From Adiantum capillus-veneris (taxonomy: Eukaryota; Streptophyta; Polypodiopsida; Polypodiales; Pteridaceae), in NCBI GenBank assembly GCA_014529385.2, contig CM043952.1, forward strand, positions 65,062,370 through 65,126,369: 64,000 nt of DNA, read 5' to 3'. The notes under the pieces are model-generated. The model was given only the letters and a program-made list of their open reading frames with translations, ran no database searches and was not told where the DNA came from. Made by a program: the position numbers and the translations under genes. Below are positions 39,953-53,961 of this stretch, in pieces (position 1 is the first letter of the stretch; each line of letters begins with the position of its first letter).

Positions 39953-41160
39953 CCGACTTTCATGGTAATCTTCATGAGGACATTTATGTGCAACAACCAA
40001 AATGTTTTGTTGAAGGAGGCTTTGAAAAGAAGGTGGTGTGTAACCTTACGACAAGCCTATATTTTTTGAAGCTAGCGGGCACCAAGGGGATTGCATCATA
40101 AGTTGGATGATTTTATATCAAGGGTATCGGTGGAGCTAGATTGATCATTACTTGGACATGAACAAAGCTATGTATGGTAGTTTATTTTTCCATCTCTCTT
40201 TGTGGATGAGATGCACATCATTGGGAAGAACAGTCTTAAATAGACGCATTGAAGGCACAATTACATGAGAATTTTGACTTGAAAGATTTGGAAGAAGTAA
40301 ACCATATTCTTGGCATGTGCTTTGTGGAGAATAAGTTGAAGAAGGCTATTTACTTGTCACAAAGAAAGCACATTCATTGTGTATTGAAGCATTTTGATGT
40401 GGAGTGGGGGGGGGGGGGGGGTTTAGAAGATTTCTCCTACATCATCTCCATAGTTGAAACTTAGTAAGAGAATTGTTTCAAATTTAATGAGGAAAGGTCT
40501 AAGATGGTTAGGATTCCTTATGTATCTATTGATGATTCTTTAATTGCTCCAAGATTGGGACTTGTGCAAACATAGATTTTGTTGTGAGAGTTGTTATTAG
40601 CATATTTACATAGAATCCTAACAAGAAGCATTGGGAGGCAGTGAAAGGTGTGATGAGATAGTTGGATGGTACAAAACATTTGTTCATTTTATTTAGAGGT
40701 AGATGAGATAGTTGGATGGTACAAAACATTTATTCATTTTCTTTAGGGAATGAGGACAATAGGATGTCTACATTAGGCTATGTCTTTACATTCCCTAGTG
40801 GTGCATGGTGAATTGTTAATTGTGATCTTGTTTGTAAGATTGTATGTCTTAGTATACCACATAAGAAAAGTATGCCACCGAAGTGAGCTATATGGATTAC
40901 TTGTCTAGTAGGAGATTTGGGTATTGATGCAAAAATTCAAGTTTTGCATTATGATAATAAGAGTGCTATCTAGCTCACACATAACCTAGTGTTTGATGAA
41001 GCACATTGATGTGAGGTATCACTTCATTTGTGCAAGGCGCTTAAGGACAACCACATTAAGCTTGTCAAGATCCACATAGATGATAACCTTGCTGATCTAC
41101 TAACCAAGCATTTACCCTCCAAGAAGTTTGCACACTATCAAGTGCTTATGGGCACATGGT
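39953..41160 (+). pseudogene. pol: Element H, right part: decayed copia RT and RNase H
   Basis: Continues the RT from the left part: DFHGNLHEDIYVQQPKCFVEGGFEKKVVC, then NFDLKDLEEVNHILGMCF and KKAIYLSQRKHIHCVLKHFDVE (40249-40464). Further on are HIDVRYHFI and a region reading DNLADLLTKHLPSKKFAHYQVLMG (about 41075-41160), the usual end of copia RNase H. A run of 16 G (40406-40421) and many stops interrupt it. The YxDD motif region is degraded. Confidence 0.82.
40652..40745 (+). repeat. 50-bp tandem duplication in element H
   Basis: Two units starting GATGAGATAGTTGGATGGTA at 40652 and 40702, nearly identical. Confidence 0.9.
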
Positions 41161-41704
<544 letters not shown>

Positions 41705-41769
41705 TGTCATCGCAGTCAGAGAGACAAAAATCAAGTTTCATTTTCTCTGACACCTCCGTGTGTGTCGCA

Positions 41770-41772
<3 letters not shown>

Positions 41773-41806
<34 letters not shown>

Positions 41807-42220
41807 CCCATTCAGTCCTACTGAGGAGTGTGTGTGTCTATTTCTGTTTGAAAGAGAGAGAGAATGCCATTGATTGGCCTTGGCGCTTAACAGAGAATTG
41901 TCCCCTCCCCCCCCCCCGCTTAAACTTGATCATGAACACAACCCACCACTTACTTCATGTACAACTTTTCAAATGTTGCCGCAACAGGACTTATGTAGTC
42001 TCCCCTATCAACACCCCTGGCTGCCAACAACTCATCCACCAGGAGCCCCACACCCTTATACAACGTCAATCCTCTGTTGGCCAGGACGTCAAGACTCTCG
42101 ATCCAATACATGTCCCACTCGCCATAAGCGCTTGTTGAGCCACCTACTTCTCTATCGCTACATGTCTGCCACCCTTGAACTCGACGAGCTCCATTTTTGC
42201 CTAGCTACGGCCCTCCACAC

Positions 42221-42254
<34 letters not shown>
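41773..42254. repeat. Two further AG tracts with unique sequence between
   Basis: (AG)n at 41773-41804 and 42224-42254, with a shorter run near 41852. Open frames across them are repeat artefacts. The unique sequence between is C-rich and without motifs. Confidence 0.85.
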
Positions 42255-42256
<2 letters not shown>

Positions 42257-43226
42257 CCACATCCGTCTCCACACTTTCTTCGTCTTTTTTCGGCTAGTCG
42301 ATGGATGCTACAATGTTGAGAGCTCCAACATGACCATCCAAGCTTTTTAGCTTTCCCAAGTTTTCACATCTTGAACTCCTTACATAGGCAAGAAAAAAAA
42401 AGTTCTACAAGGGGACAGGTGGCATTGCCTGCTACTACAATGCTCATGGCAACGGTCATGCAAGGCAGGTCTTCGATTCAGTGTTTGGGAAAAATGTGTC
42501 TCAACTTAATATCATGCCATTTTCAATTTGAAAAATGCCGGTTGAGGGCAAGGGGAAAAGGAGAAATTCCGCCCCAAAATAGAGAAAAATACTGTAAAAA
42601 CCTGCAAAATAAACCTAATTTTCTAAATTTCCTCTTGAAAAATAAAGGAAAGCGATTTTGTAAGTTTGAAAAAATGATTTTTCCAGAACACTGATGTGAT
42701 TGCATTCGAGGATCATCATTGCCAGTTGAGGGTATTGGCCTTGGTCTTCGAGTGAGCAATCCTTTGCTCATCTTGGTGTTGCATACCTAATGCGGGCCCT
42801 TTGCCTCCCCCTAGAAATGATGACTTCGGTCTCTTATAATAGGGTTGCCTCCATGCATGTGCCTCCATTGTAGGACTGCCTCCATGTCATTTTGCTTACA
42901 TTTAGAGCCTGGTCACTTTGGAACGGCTAAATAGCCTTCCAACTTTTGTTTGCAAGTCAAGAAAACCGGTGGCTTCAAAGATAAATGCTTGATTTGACTG
43001 AGTGATGAGACAGATCTTGAGGAGGTTCCTGCTAACCGAGAGGGCCTCAAAAGTCAACCATGTGAAACGCTATGTCCATTTCGAGGCTCTTAACTACCAC
43101 GATTAGATAGGTAGAGAGAGAAGAGTTGACTTGTGATCGGACAAAAAGTAGACTCACTGGTACATGCGACCAGGCTCTTAGCCTCTCACATGCTTCATTT
43201 TAATACTATAAACTAGACATGCATCC

Positions 43227-43229
<3 letters not shown>
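42255..43229. other. No gene recognised
   Basis: No motif-bearing frame. A frame at 42371-42694 is Lys/Asn-rich from A runs and not credible. Confidence 0.5.

Positions 43230-43297
<68 letters not shown>
43230..43297. repeat. (AG)34 microsatellite
   Basis: Uninterrupted tract of 68 bp. Confidence 0.98.
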
Positions 43298-43299
<2 letters not shown>

Positions 43300-45007
43300 A
43301 TCCTTAAAGGTCAGATTGACCTATGGGACCGAGTACAACATGTAACATGCTTGAAGACTATGGATATAAGGGTGGCCACTGACAAGTTGAATCCATGAGG
43401 TGGCTAGGAGAGAAAGATATGTAGGCCATGGTATGGGCTAAAATGTGGGTAAAGCAAGTTTGATGTGATCAAAAGCTGAGCACTCATGTAGGGTATGATG
43501 ATCGCACTCTCAAACTGTTAAGGGATATAATTTGTGTACAAAAAGAGACTCTCCTCCATGTAGTGCTTCAATGCTCTATCTCGGATTTAAGGGACTAGAA
43601 ACTAAGCCAAATGGCTACTATGGTATAAAATATAGGTAAGGACAAGCATGTGAATGGTTGAATATAGTCTTCTCTCTCAAAGGACATGCATGTGTGTATG
43701 TGTGTGTGTATTTGCAGCATGCCCTTTCTTTTAGCATGATGCCCAAAACTCTTGCAAAGAGAAACAATTGAGTGAACTTTTCTGCTTTCATTGCCCTCAC
43801 ATTTTAAGGTGCCAATGGTGCCCAAATGTACACAAACAAACAATATGCGCCTCATATTACTAACCTTCTTATGGTCAATTGCAAGAGACCTTAAAATCCA
43901 TGCGGCGAGTCTTGGTAGATGCAAGTGTACATGCTAGCTAGATTGAGTGCAATCCAACTTGTAAATTTTGAAATTTATCCACATATAAGGACAAAGTTGC
44001 TATAGCCATGCAATCACCCCCACGTCACACACCCATCATGAATACTGCCTTTGAGAAGCAAACGACACACTGCTCACCAAATCAATCGTGATACCAATGG
44101 CAAAGTTTCTTCTACTACTATGTGGTGTAATGTAGGCATGTTGGGTCATGGCCGGTACGTGCATCCTAAGTTCCAACAAATAGCAGTTGATGACTTGGTC
44201 GACTGTGATCCCAAATGCAAGACCAAAACTACACGAGAGAAGCATGGGAGATTTGCTATCATGACCAATGCCTTGATTGGTAAGGATGGCGAGAGGGGAT
44301 GCTAATCCATCTAAATAATTTGTCGTTCAATGCAAACACTATATCCAAAGAAGGATACCAACTCTCTATTAATCTATTTAGAGGGTGACTACCACTCACC
44401 AGGGTCCCATATCAATTGTGTTAGGGGCCCCTCTCTAGCAATCGCAAATTTGCTGCCTCCTTAGAGAGAAACATAGGATGTTAAGACAAGACATTATGCG
44501 AAGGGAGCCGATTACTTAATTCATTCCCAAGAGACCTCAAATTAACCTGATAATTCTTAAACTCAACACACACACACACACACACCCATAGATAGAGAGA
44601 AGGGGGGCGGAGTGTGGGTAGGGGTGGAGGGACGAACTTGCCATGATTAGGAGGAGTATGTTGGAGCTTGGCATGACCAACTAGAAGGAGATTTGTCCTT
44701 GGTCAATCCACAAGAATGTGGAGAGTAACTACACTTCATTAGTTGTTCGATCTTACACTCGAAAAGTTAGACATAGTGTTAATCCAAAAGATAGATTTGT
44801 GATTGGTTGATGTGAATGTGGAGGGCACTTAGACCTTGTGTGTTGTCATACATTGTCATCTAGAAAGTAATTATAGTGGTGGTTGATGCACAAGTGTATT
44901 AAAGAGCTATAAAAGCTCACATGAGAATTGTAGGCATTTGCCCACATTTGCCCTCCCTGTGATTGAAATGAAGGAGAACAATGGTTGCTTCAATTGATGC
45001 ACTTGTA
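43298..45007. other. No gene recognised, one (CA)n tract
   Basis: Includes a short (CA)n at 44567-44585. The open frame 44051-44305 has no recognisable family. Confidence 0.5.
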
Positions 45008-45036
45008 GCCGCGGCAACGCACGGGTCACATACTAG
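45008..45036 (+). mobile_element. Helitron-like 3' terminus
   Basis: CCGCGGCAACGCACGGG followed about 8 bases later by CTAG and a T. Plant Helitrons end in CTRR preceded by a GC-rich hairpin and insert before T. The hairpin here is imperfect. No 5' TC end or rolling-circle transposase was found, so the element extent is unknown. Confidence 0.4.
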
Positions 45037-45222
45037 TAGCTTGTATATATATCCATAGCTTGCTTAAAAGCACATTGGATTTTAAGTGGGAGGTTGTTGT
45101 GGAAAAAGGGCCAATGTGCCTTGGTCGTACACACAATGTCCGATGGCCCACTCTATCAACATATGCTATCATATTGTTCATATTATCCTATATAATTGCA
45201 AAGTTCCATTTAATCCATGCTA

Positions 45223-46336
<1,114 letters not shown>

Positions 46337-46564
46337 GTGGTGAAACTCCTACTTGGGGGTACCATCGTTGTGCCTCAATTGCCAGGAATCGTCCCTATAG
46401 ACACTGCTAGTGATCTTACTTGGGTGCAATGCATACCTTCTCATCAATCTGTCCCTCAAGATGATCCCTTCTATGAGCCACACAAGGGTGGAACATTCAA
46501 AATTGTCAAGTTTGACGATAGGTATTTAATCCACTCTACAAGCTTGGGTAACATATATGCATGA

Positions 46565-46830
46565 GAGTGTGCGTGTACATACACATGCAAGTATATGTAC
46601 GTACACACACATGTGTCTGTGTTCATACATACATGCATACATCTGATACATGCACACACACACACATGAATGTATGTATGTATATGTATATAAACATATA
46701 CATTCATACAAACATATATAAATGAGACCCGGCACCAAGGAGTCACCTGTGCTTCTCTATCTTTCCCAACATACGTGTGTATGTATAATTAGACATCTAT
46801 AATTATACATACACACATGTGTGGTGAAAT
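46565..46830. repeat. Degenerate CA/TG/TA-rich stretch in intron 1
   Basis: Imperfect runs of CATACA, CACACA, ATGTATGT and TATATA fill intron 1 and account for the Tyr/His/Cys-rich open frames on the minus strand. Confidence 0.75.
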
Positions 46831-48079
46831 ATAGAGAACCACAAGACAAATTCCTACTCCACGGTGTTGGATCTCGTGACCAAGGTAAACTAATCTTGAT
46901 TGTCAGAGTGCATATATAGAAGTTGTTACGTTCCCAACCGGATGTTGAACATAGTTGTGACTATTTGCAGCCTATGCCAACTAATACCTCATCACAAGAC
47001 ATTTCGTGTCGAGAATACAAACACATGCATGTATTCGGAAACTTACAACGATGGGACAATGTCATGGGGTACTGTGGGAGTGGACAATGTGGGCCTCTGC
47101 TCTTGGCAGGCCAATGATGTTTTGATTGGATGTAGTGCCTACTTAGACTCTCATGTTATGGATGGTGAAGCGGGGATCTTAGGACTTGGTAGAGATAGAG
47201 CTTCTATTGTATCCACAAAGGGATCCTCATTTGGAAGCATATTTTCACTTTGCTTACCTCGACCATTCATTCCATGTAAGTGAAACATTACAATGTCATT
47301 TGTGTGCATTTTTTTGCATGTGTGCTCAATAGTTTTCAAGTTTTCAGCACTTCGAGGATACTTAAGGCTCGGCTATGAAGCGGACACTCAAATAACATGG
47401 ATGCGAATGCTAGAAAGCCCACAACATCCATCTTCATATTGTGTGCCATTGATTGGATTGAGTGTCAACCACCAATTGTTACCACTAGATCCTAGAGTTT
47501 TTGCTATGGATCCCTTGAACACGAAGGTATGGGTGCATAAGAATCATTTGATGAATATAACATAAAATCCTTCTTCTCTTTCTTGCTTTTGTCAGTATGT
47601 ACATCAAGGGTTTGATGGCTCCCATGCCCTTCAATTTTTTGAGATTTTGTTACTTTTTTTTTTGGGCAATTTAGTGTTTTTTTCAAAGGACCATAGAAAG
47701 TTACACTAAAATTTAGTAGTAAAATACACTCTAGGTATGATAAGCCACATTGCATGGCCCATTTGATTCGTAAAATGGTCATCATTCTAATTTTAGGTGT
47801 ATAAATTTAGAATATGTACATTTTGTAAATCTTATACTTTTCGGCCTAGATAAGCGTCAACAAACTTCGGGAATTTTGGAGAGCAGTTGTGGACCATTGG
47901 ATTAAGCTTGTTGATCCATTGCAGACCATATGATTAAGCCTGTTGAGTGGGGTCACATGGAAAAGTCAATTTGGAGTGTTTAAGAGACGTTTTATCGAAA
48001 AGGCCTTACACACATGCTTATAATCACAAGAAGTTTTGGACAAATTCTCTCAATATTTCCCACATTGTGACTTACCTCA

Positions 48080-48232
48080 ACATCATGAGCTTCTGTGAGG
48101 GAGGCGCCGCATACCTAGCTAGATACAATTGGGGGCAGGAGACCGCCGGGCCAGTGGGGGGGCCGGTGGTCCCCTGCCCCCAATCGTACCTAGCTAGGTA
48201 TGCGGTGCCTCTCGAGTAGAAGCTCATGATGT
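48080..48232. repeat. Long hairpin in intron 3 of the protease gene
   Basis: Arms 48080-48152 and 48161-48232, about 72 bp each with an 8-base loop, match at roughly 60 or more positions. Each arm contains GCATACCTAGCTAG and GATTGGGGGCAGG-like blocks and is GC-rich, unlike the AT-rich intron. It could be a MITE, a recent inverted duplication or a small-RNA precursor. Confidence 0.9.
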
Positions 48233-48960
48233 AATACATTGTATGAAAAACACTGAGAAAGACTCAGTTTTCCTACATGAGAAAATTTCTAAATCTTCTT
48301 GTGAATCACATGCATTGTTTGAAATGGGGCATTAACTTGTAAGGCGCACTTGTGCGCACACACACACACACTACCATCATCTTATGTATTATGCTTCATG
48401 AAAGGGCCTTTTAGGGTTAAATAGAGGGGTATAAATGACACTTCAAAGAAATTAATATTTTACAATGGTAGGTACTGTAATTTTTGAGCAGTTGTTTATG
48501 CAATCCCATTGACTTAATTTTTCTATGTGCTCACATGCAAATTACTGGCGTGTTTCTTGACTCGGGTACAACAAGTACACGCTTGCCAAATGCTGCTTAC
48601 TTTCCTTTAGCACGTGCAATGCGTGGAGCTATGGCCATTTCTGGATATAATTTCTTCCCAGGGCTTGATGGTTATGAGACATGCTATAATTTTCCATTTC
48701 AAGACTTGCAACATGTTCGAGGCCTTCCAATTGTGGAGCTTTTATTTGAAGCGGAAGTCCTTCTACCACTTGATACATATAACTTGTTTAGGAATGTGGA
48801 AGGAAGCCAATGGTGCTTTGCATTTCGACCTCAGCCAAGGGGTGATGTGGATACAATCATTGGTAATAGTCAGATGCATGGTATTCAATGGAGCTTTGAT
48901 GTTACCAATCAAAGGATTGGATTTCTCAGTGGAGCTTGTAATTTGCAAGATACAGGATGA

Positions 48961-51155
48961 CAGAAAAGAGAGAAAAAATGTACCGTACAAAGCATGGTCC
49001 CATGTATAGGGGTAAAATTAGGGGCATGCAAGTGATGTCTCCTTAGTATTACTAATGATTCCCTCGAGGACTTGCTTACTGCATCCTCCTTTGTATGTCT
49101 CTTTTTTTATCGACTAGAAAACACCTCATGCCCAACTTCATGTTGTATAAAATATGCATTACGATGCAACAAACAATCGAGAGACGAGATTTGATCAATA
49201 TACCCTATGTTTGTTCTATCTATCAAGGCAAAAATGCAAAAGCATGACTAAATACGAAACCCTTAGGCTCATGATGTGTGCATCTCTAGGTTTCACTACC
49301 CTTTGACAAATAGCTTTCACCATTGTGTCACAACGGATCACTACTTGTATTGGAGCGGTCATTATATGTATGTAGGTGATTCTTAACGTATACAACAATT
49401 TTCCATTCTCTAAAATTAGGACTATATTAGAGTATTTCTATGGATTACATAACCAAACCCTAAATCCAATGTTTCTAGTTGAGGTGTCCCTTCAAACTGA
49501 TGGGGGTTAGTGTTAAACTTGAGACCTTGTGAGAGATTTAAAAGGTGAATCAGGTGATTTGCTTAAATTCATATTTAGACCTAGGCACTTTAAAACAAAA
49601 AATCAGAAAAGAAATCATGGGCTAGGCCTAAATGAAGGGACCATTTGAAAATTAAAGTAAGTTACTTAAAAAAGAAATAGATGAAAAAGAAGTCATGACA
49701 CAAATCTTGATTCAGAAGTTTGTATGCCTTTCTCCTTGCTCTCTATTACATGTTTCAGCATGCCAAGAATGAAAAATGAATAGGTAGGCCATAATCAAGT
49801 TTTCAGAGTTCCATCGCATGCTAAAGGCCATAATGCATTGGTAGGTATTATGGCATAGGGATTCAATAGTTTGTACACCTTACTCCTTGTTCTCTATGGA
49901 ATGTCTTAACATGCCAAGAATGATAAATGAATGGGCCCGGGGGATTCACTATTAATAATGGGGGATGTCACCTACGTGCATCCAAATTAGAGAAACCCCC
50001 CTATGTACGGTATCTTACATGTTAACCTAACCCCCACATACGGACAAGATATGGGCGTTTTTGCAATGAGCCATCCCACCTCATATGAATTTCATACGGA
50101 ATGTCATGGCCCAGTATTTTATGTATACATACTAGTAACATGACAATTTTAGAAGCACATGATTTTGTGAAAATACATGTTGAATTGAAAATGAACAGAA
50201 GTGTAGATTGTAGTGTGTTTTCGTTTGAGAGAACAAACCACCATGAAAAGCAACAAATATAATGAATACTAAACTAAAATAAACCAATTGATTCAATGTA
50301 ATTTGTCAAAAAATGGAAACCATTTCCCTTGAAAACCGATACAAATCTCAATCTCAAAACAAATGATACTAGCCACCTACTTAGTAGGCTTCCCACTTGG
50401 GATTTAAGACACACATATGAAATGGATTGTTCTCTAAATAATAAATATTGCACACTCATAAACAACCATGAAAAACTTCACTTATGAAATCAAAACACAT
50501 TACAAAACAACCCATTAAAAGATTAAACTTTTTGAAGAGAAACAATATATGTGATATGAATGCTCGTCTATGCTTATGCAAAATGCAACTTTTAAAAAAG
50601 CACCATTTGTATTTAATTTTGATATTGTACATAAAATATAAATCTTAAATTGCCAGAGTCTCCTTTGTATGAAGACTTATTTCTCAGAAAAAATCTGTAC
50701 ACCCCTTTCTTGGGTTCCCACATGGGATTTTCATCACATAACTTCTTTTTCCAAAAAAAATTGTCCACCTTATCTTGGGCTCCCACATAGGATTTAAGGA
50801 TGTTCTTACACACCAAAATCCATCCCATTTTCAATAGTCTCAAAGTAATCTAACTTCAAAGTGGTGGTATGATATGCATATCACAGTACATAAGAAACCT
50901 CCAATCACATAATCCAATCACAAGATTACCAAAAGACCATGTCCACATCATGTGGCCATCATGTACAAAACAAACACAAATGAAAACATAAAAATACCCT
51001 ACCGAATCAACTTAAGAACCCTCAAAACCAAACTACATTCCAAGTGCTAGTATGTCATGCATCTCATACTACACAATCACCAAATTTCCAGGTCCATGTC
51101 CGTGTCATATGGATACCATGTACATAAAACACATAAATCCAAACATCAAAATACA
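48961..51155. other. Intergenic, no gene; two diverged direct repeats
   Basis: No coding motif. Units starting AGTTTGTA at 49717 and 49868 (period 151) share TGCCAAGAATGA. Units starting about 50857 and 51041 (period 184) share CAC and CATGTCC-rich blocks. A short word (TCTTGGGNTCCCACATNGGAT) recurs near 50710 and 50777. Confidence 0.6.
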
Positions 51156-51160
51156 ATGTT
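51156..51160. repeat. Left TSD of element C
   Basis: ATGTT, identical to 62337-62341. Confidence 0.95.
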
Positions 51161-51477
51161 TGTTAACCCTCACGCACATTCCTGTCACCTACGACAGACG
51201 CCGTATTATTTATTTGGTAGAGTCAGATACCGGGCTTGTCGGTCCAATAGAAAAAGGGTAGAGTGATCGCTGATGAGAGGCGCACTCTAACTGGAACATT
51301 CAAGAGTTAGTTGGCTAAGCATTGGCGCCCAAGTGTCAATGGGCGAGCTCATATAAAAGTCACCTAAACCTAAAAATCATTCATTCTCTCATTTGTACAA
51401 TTGAAGAGTGCTCTTGCTGCATGTCCATCTTCTTCTACTTCATCTCCTTGTGTGTGTGTGTGTGTGTGTGTGTATGC

Positions 51478-51539
<62 letters not shown>

Positions 51540-51761
51540 ATTGTGATGGCGGCGGCGAGGTGGTTGAGCGCGGCATGACGGTATCTCCTTCTTCTTCGCG
51601 GCGAGGAATCCTCCACGAAGGCGAGCGTAGGGCGGTGAATGACACACCCTTGCTCTCTTGAGCTTACTAGATTAGTCTGGTTGTGTGCTTGCAGCCATTT
51701 CTGGCTCACACACAGTGTATCGGCAAGTCCCTTGCATTGACACGTGCAACAGACGCGTACA
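51161..51761 (+). repeat. 5' LTR of element C
   Basis: 601 bp, TGTTAACCCTCAC...GCGTACA. Contains (TG)n (51450-51473) and (AG)n (51478-51538) tracts. Confidence 0.95.
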
Positions 51762-51765
51762 TTTT

Positions 51766-51782
51766 TGGCGTTGTTGCGGGGA
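51766..51782 (+). promoter_or_regulatory. Primer binding site of element C
   Basis: TGGCGTTGTTGCGGGGA, four bases after the LTR. It resembles the tRNA-Asp complement used by element A. Confidence 0.8.
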
Positions 51783-51783
51783 A

Positions 51784-52668
51784 AATGCCCTGTATTAAGC
51801 TCGAGTAGCACTCTATGCTGCTTTGTGGTGCATTATGAAATGTAGGAAAGGTAGAGAAGGAAGGTGTGTGCATTGAGAACGAGTTTGTTTTGCTGTAGTG
51901 TATTGTTTTGTTAATAAGGTGTTGAAAGGTACTGTGTTTTCTGTGTGATAAGGTGTTAGAATTAAGGTAGTAGATCCATAATGTTAGATCTGTGTAAAGT
52001 ACAATAAGTAGATCTGTTAGCTAATGAGTTGATGTAGTACTGTGTTAGTGTGTGACAGAAGCTCTATTAGTTGTAAGTAGGTCAGTTAGGTGTGTGTGTG
52101 CTCGCACGCACAGCGCGGCCGCGACGATATTCTAAATAAAAAATAAAAAAATAAAAAAATTTAAAGATAGGAATGGGGTGGAGAAGATTCCCTAGACCCA
52201 AGCCCAAGCCCAAGCCCACGCTCAGGCTCAGGCCTCAGTCACCCTTTAAAATTACTTATTTTAGCCTCATGCCTAAGTAAAAATCGACCTTTTTGAGGAC
52301 CATCGAAGCTTCAGGTAACCGAACGTTGTGATGTAAAGCACACCACGACCCTCTGAGTGATAGGCCCGTTTTGAGCTATCACATGATTTAATCCAAAAAT
52401 TGATCATTAAAAGATATTTAAAAATATCAGAAACGAGTGAAAACGGGATGCAAAACGCCCAAAAAACCAGGCGGTTAACCTTCGAGGGCAATTGAGTGCT
52501 CCTGAATTAGCGACCACTAAGGGTCAACCCATAGAGAGCCACACTGCATCTAGTTCAAAAGACACCCCTAGCACCTCAATCTTAGATGGAGCGTTCTTAA
52601 ATGAGAACTAGGAGTATGAACTACAAACAGAAACTCTAACCGACCTATACACAGGTCACACCTATCAC
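51784..52668 (+). other. Leader of element C
   Basis: No coding motif until the ATG at 52669. Contains an A-rich stretch (52135-52165) and a short AAGCCC/CAGGCT hexamer repeat (52199-52236). Confidence 0.6.
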
Positions 52669-53771
52669 ATGGGTTGGTTAGATGTCCTACAATCCACAAC
52701 AGGTGCTACTAGTGTGGAGGATCAACAACAAAGAATTTGTGAGGTCATCCATAGGATTATTGAGCTGGAGAGACAGAACAAGGAAATCCACATGCCTTCA
52801 ACGGGTCTCATGAGATTCTTGGATATAGGGAAGGGTAAACAACCAACCTTATCGCAAATGGAGACTCCCTCGGTAAGTCCGATGGATCCTCCATATGTTG
52901 TTTCGCCAGGGGTCTCAGTGTAATCTGAGCCCACAAGTGATAGCTTTACTTTTCCAAGTTTGGCTCGTCTTTCCCTTGATGACACCACGGCTACCATGCC
53001 TACCCCAACAATGGGCATGCCAAGAAACACGCCATGGACCTCATTTGTTAGTAAAGCACCACTACATGGTAGCTCAATGCCTGCAACAGTACCTACAAGT
53101 GTGTACCAATCATATACACCTATAGGTCCTCGTACTCATGTAGTCCCTACCCCTCCCATTGTTTCAACAATCTATGCTCCACAACCACAATACCCAAGTT
53201 CTTATTTCCATGGGACCATACCGGCTAGCATTAGCATGTCACATCCGACGTCTGCTATGCCTAGGACCACACATATGAACTTTGGGCCGCCACATGGCAC
53301 AACACCGTACCAAACGTGGAACCCAAGGGCTTCCTATGCGCCAAGCCCAATGCCAATACCTACTCCACATGTAGTCTCTGGAGCGCCTTCACCCACGGTG
53401 CCTACTCACTTAGGTGACTTGGCAACGTTTGCTCAACCTATCGATCGATCTATTGCTGAGAATATGTGCAACATGCCTGATAGAGATCCTAGAAGTAAGG
53501 CTGTACAAATAGCCAAGCCCACACAAAAATTTAGTGGAGACGGGGATGTGAGAAAGCATATCGAAGTGTTTGAACAAATATGTGATTCTCTAGGAGAACA
53601 CAATGACCTGCATAAGAGTAATGCTTTAAGCCTAACCTTAAGTCGTAAGGCTGGGGATTGGTATAGAACCCTAAGGGTGGAAAAAAAACGATTTACCCTA
53701 CTCTTAGCAGATTGTTCTTGAAAGAATACATACGAGAGGGAGTGCTTTGGGGTGTAGCCTCTCAGCTCCAG
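52669..53771 (+). pseudogene. gag: Element C gag, first part, interrupted by element D
   Basis: Frame from MGWLDVLQSTTGATSVEDQQQ is stopped once by TAA at 52921, then stays open to 53721. The N-terminal half is Pro/Thr/Met-rich and unrecognised. The C-terminal half has IAKPTQKFSGDGDVRKHIEVFE and LSLTLSRKAGDWYRTL, the Gag capsid pattern. A frameshift at an A run (53681-53690) moves the next segment (RLFLKEYIREGVLWGVASQL) to another frame. Element D interrupts it at 53772; the flank at 58024 restores the reading into KAQQEEGESVRDF. Confidence 0.85.
53767..53771. repeat. Left TSD of element D
   Basis: TCCAG, identical to 58024-58028. Confidence 0.95.
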
Positions 53772-53959
53772 TGTTGGGGTATAGGCGCTTGTGCCTTGCC
53801 CGGCCGCCCAGAGTCTGGGCGCCCACTGACTTGTATACCTTATACATAGCATAAGTGTATAGGGGGTTGCTCACTCTTTGAGTCTCCCCACCCACATCGT
53901 GTCTGTCTCCTTCTCTCTCTCTCTCACTCTCTGTCTGTGGTGCTCCCCGATCCCCTTCA
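53772..53959 (+). repeat. 5' LTR of element D
   Basis: 188 bp, TGTTGGGG...CCTTCA. By eye it differs from the 3' copy at six positions, all transitions. Confidence 0.97.
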
Positions 53960-53961
53960 AT

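Larger units (their letters stand above)
46337..48960 (+). pseudogene. Nepenthesin-like aspartic protease, probably inactivated
   Basis: Four exons fit one frame: about 46337-46521, 46971-47275, 47348-47526 and 48541-48960, 362 codons in all. Exon 1 has the first catalytic loop as DTASDLTWVQC (family: DTGSD). Exon 2 has CMYSETYNDGTMSWGTVGVDNVG and GILGLGRDRASIVS. Exon 3 has SYCVPLIGLSVN. Exon 4 has the second catalytic loop FLDSGTTSTRLP and ends NQRIGFLSGACNLQDTG. Donors at 46522, 47276 and 47527 and acceptors before 46971 and 47348 are GT/AG with matching phases. Signal peptide and propeptide are missing, Cys residues after WVQC are replaced by Ser, and the exon 4 acceptor reads TGCAA instead of TGCAG. 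Such enzymes are secreted or vacuolar endopeptidases. Probably a pseudogene. Confidence 0.8.

Noticed and set aside
42371-42694. 107-codon Lys/Asn-rich ORF
   Set aside because: Composition follows A-rich runs; no motif and an equal-sized ORF on the other strand.
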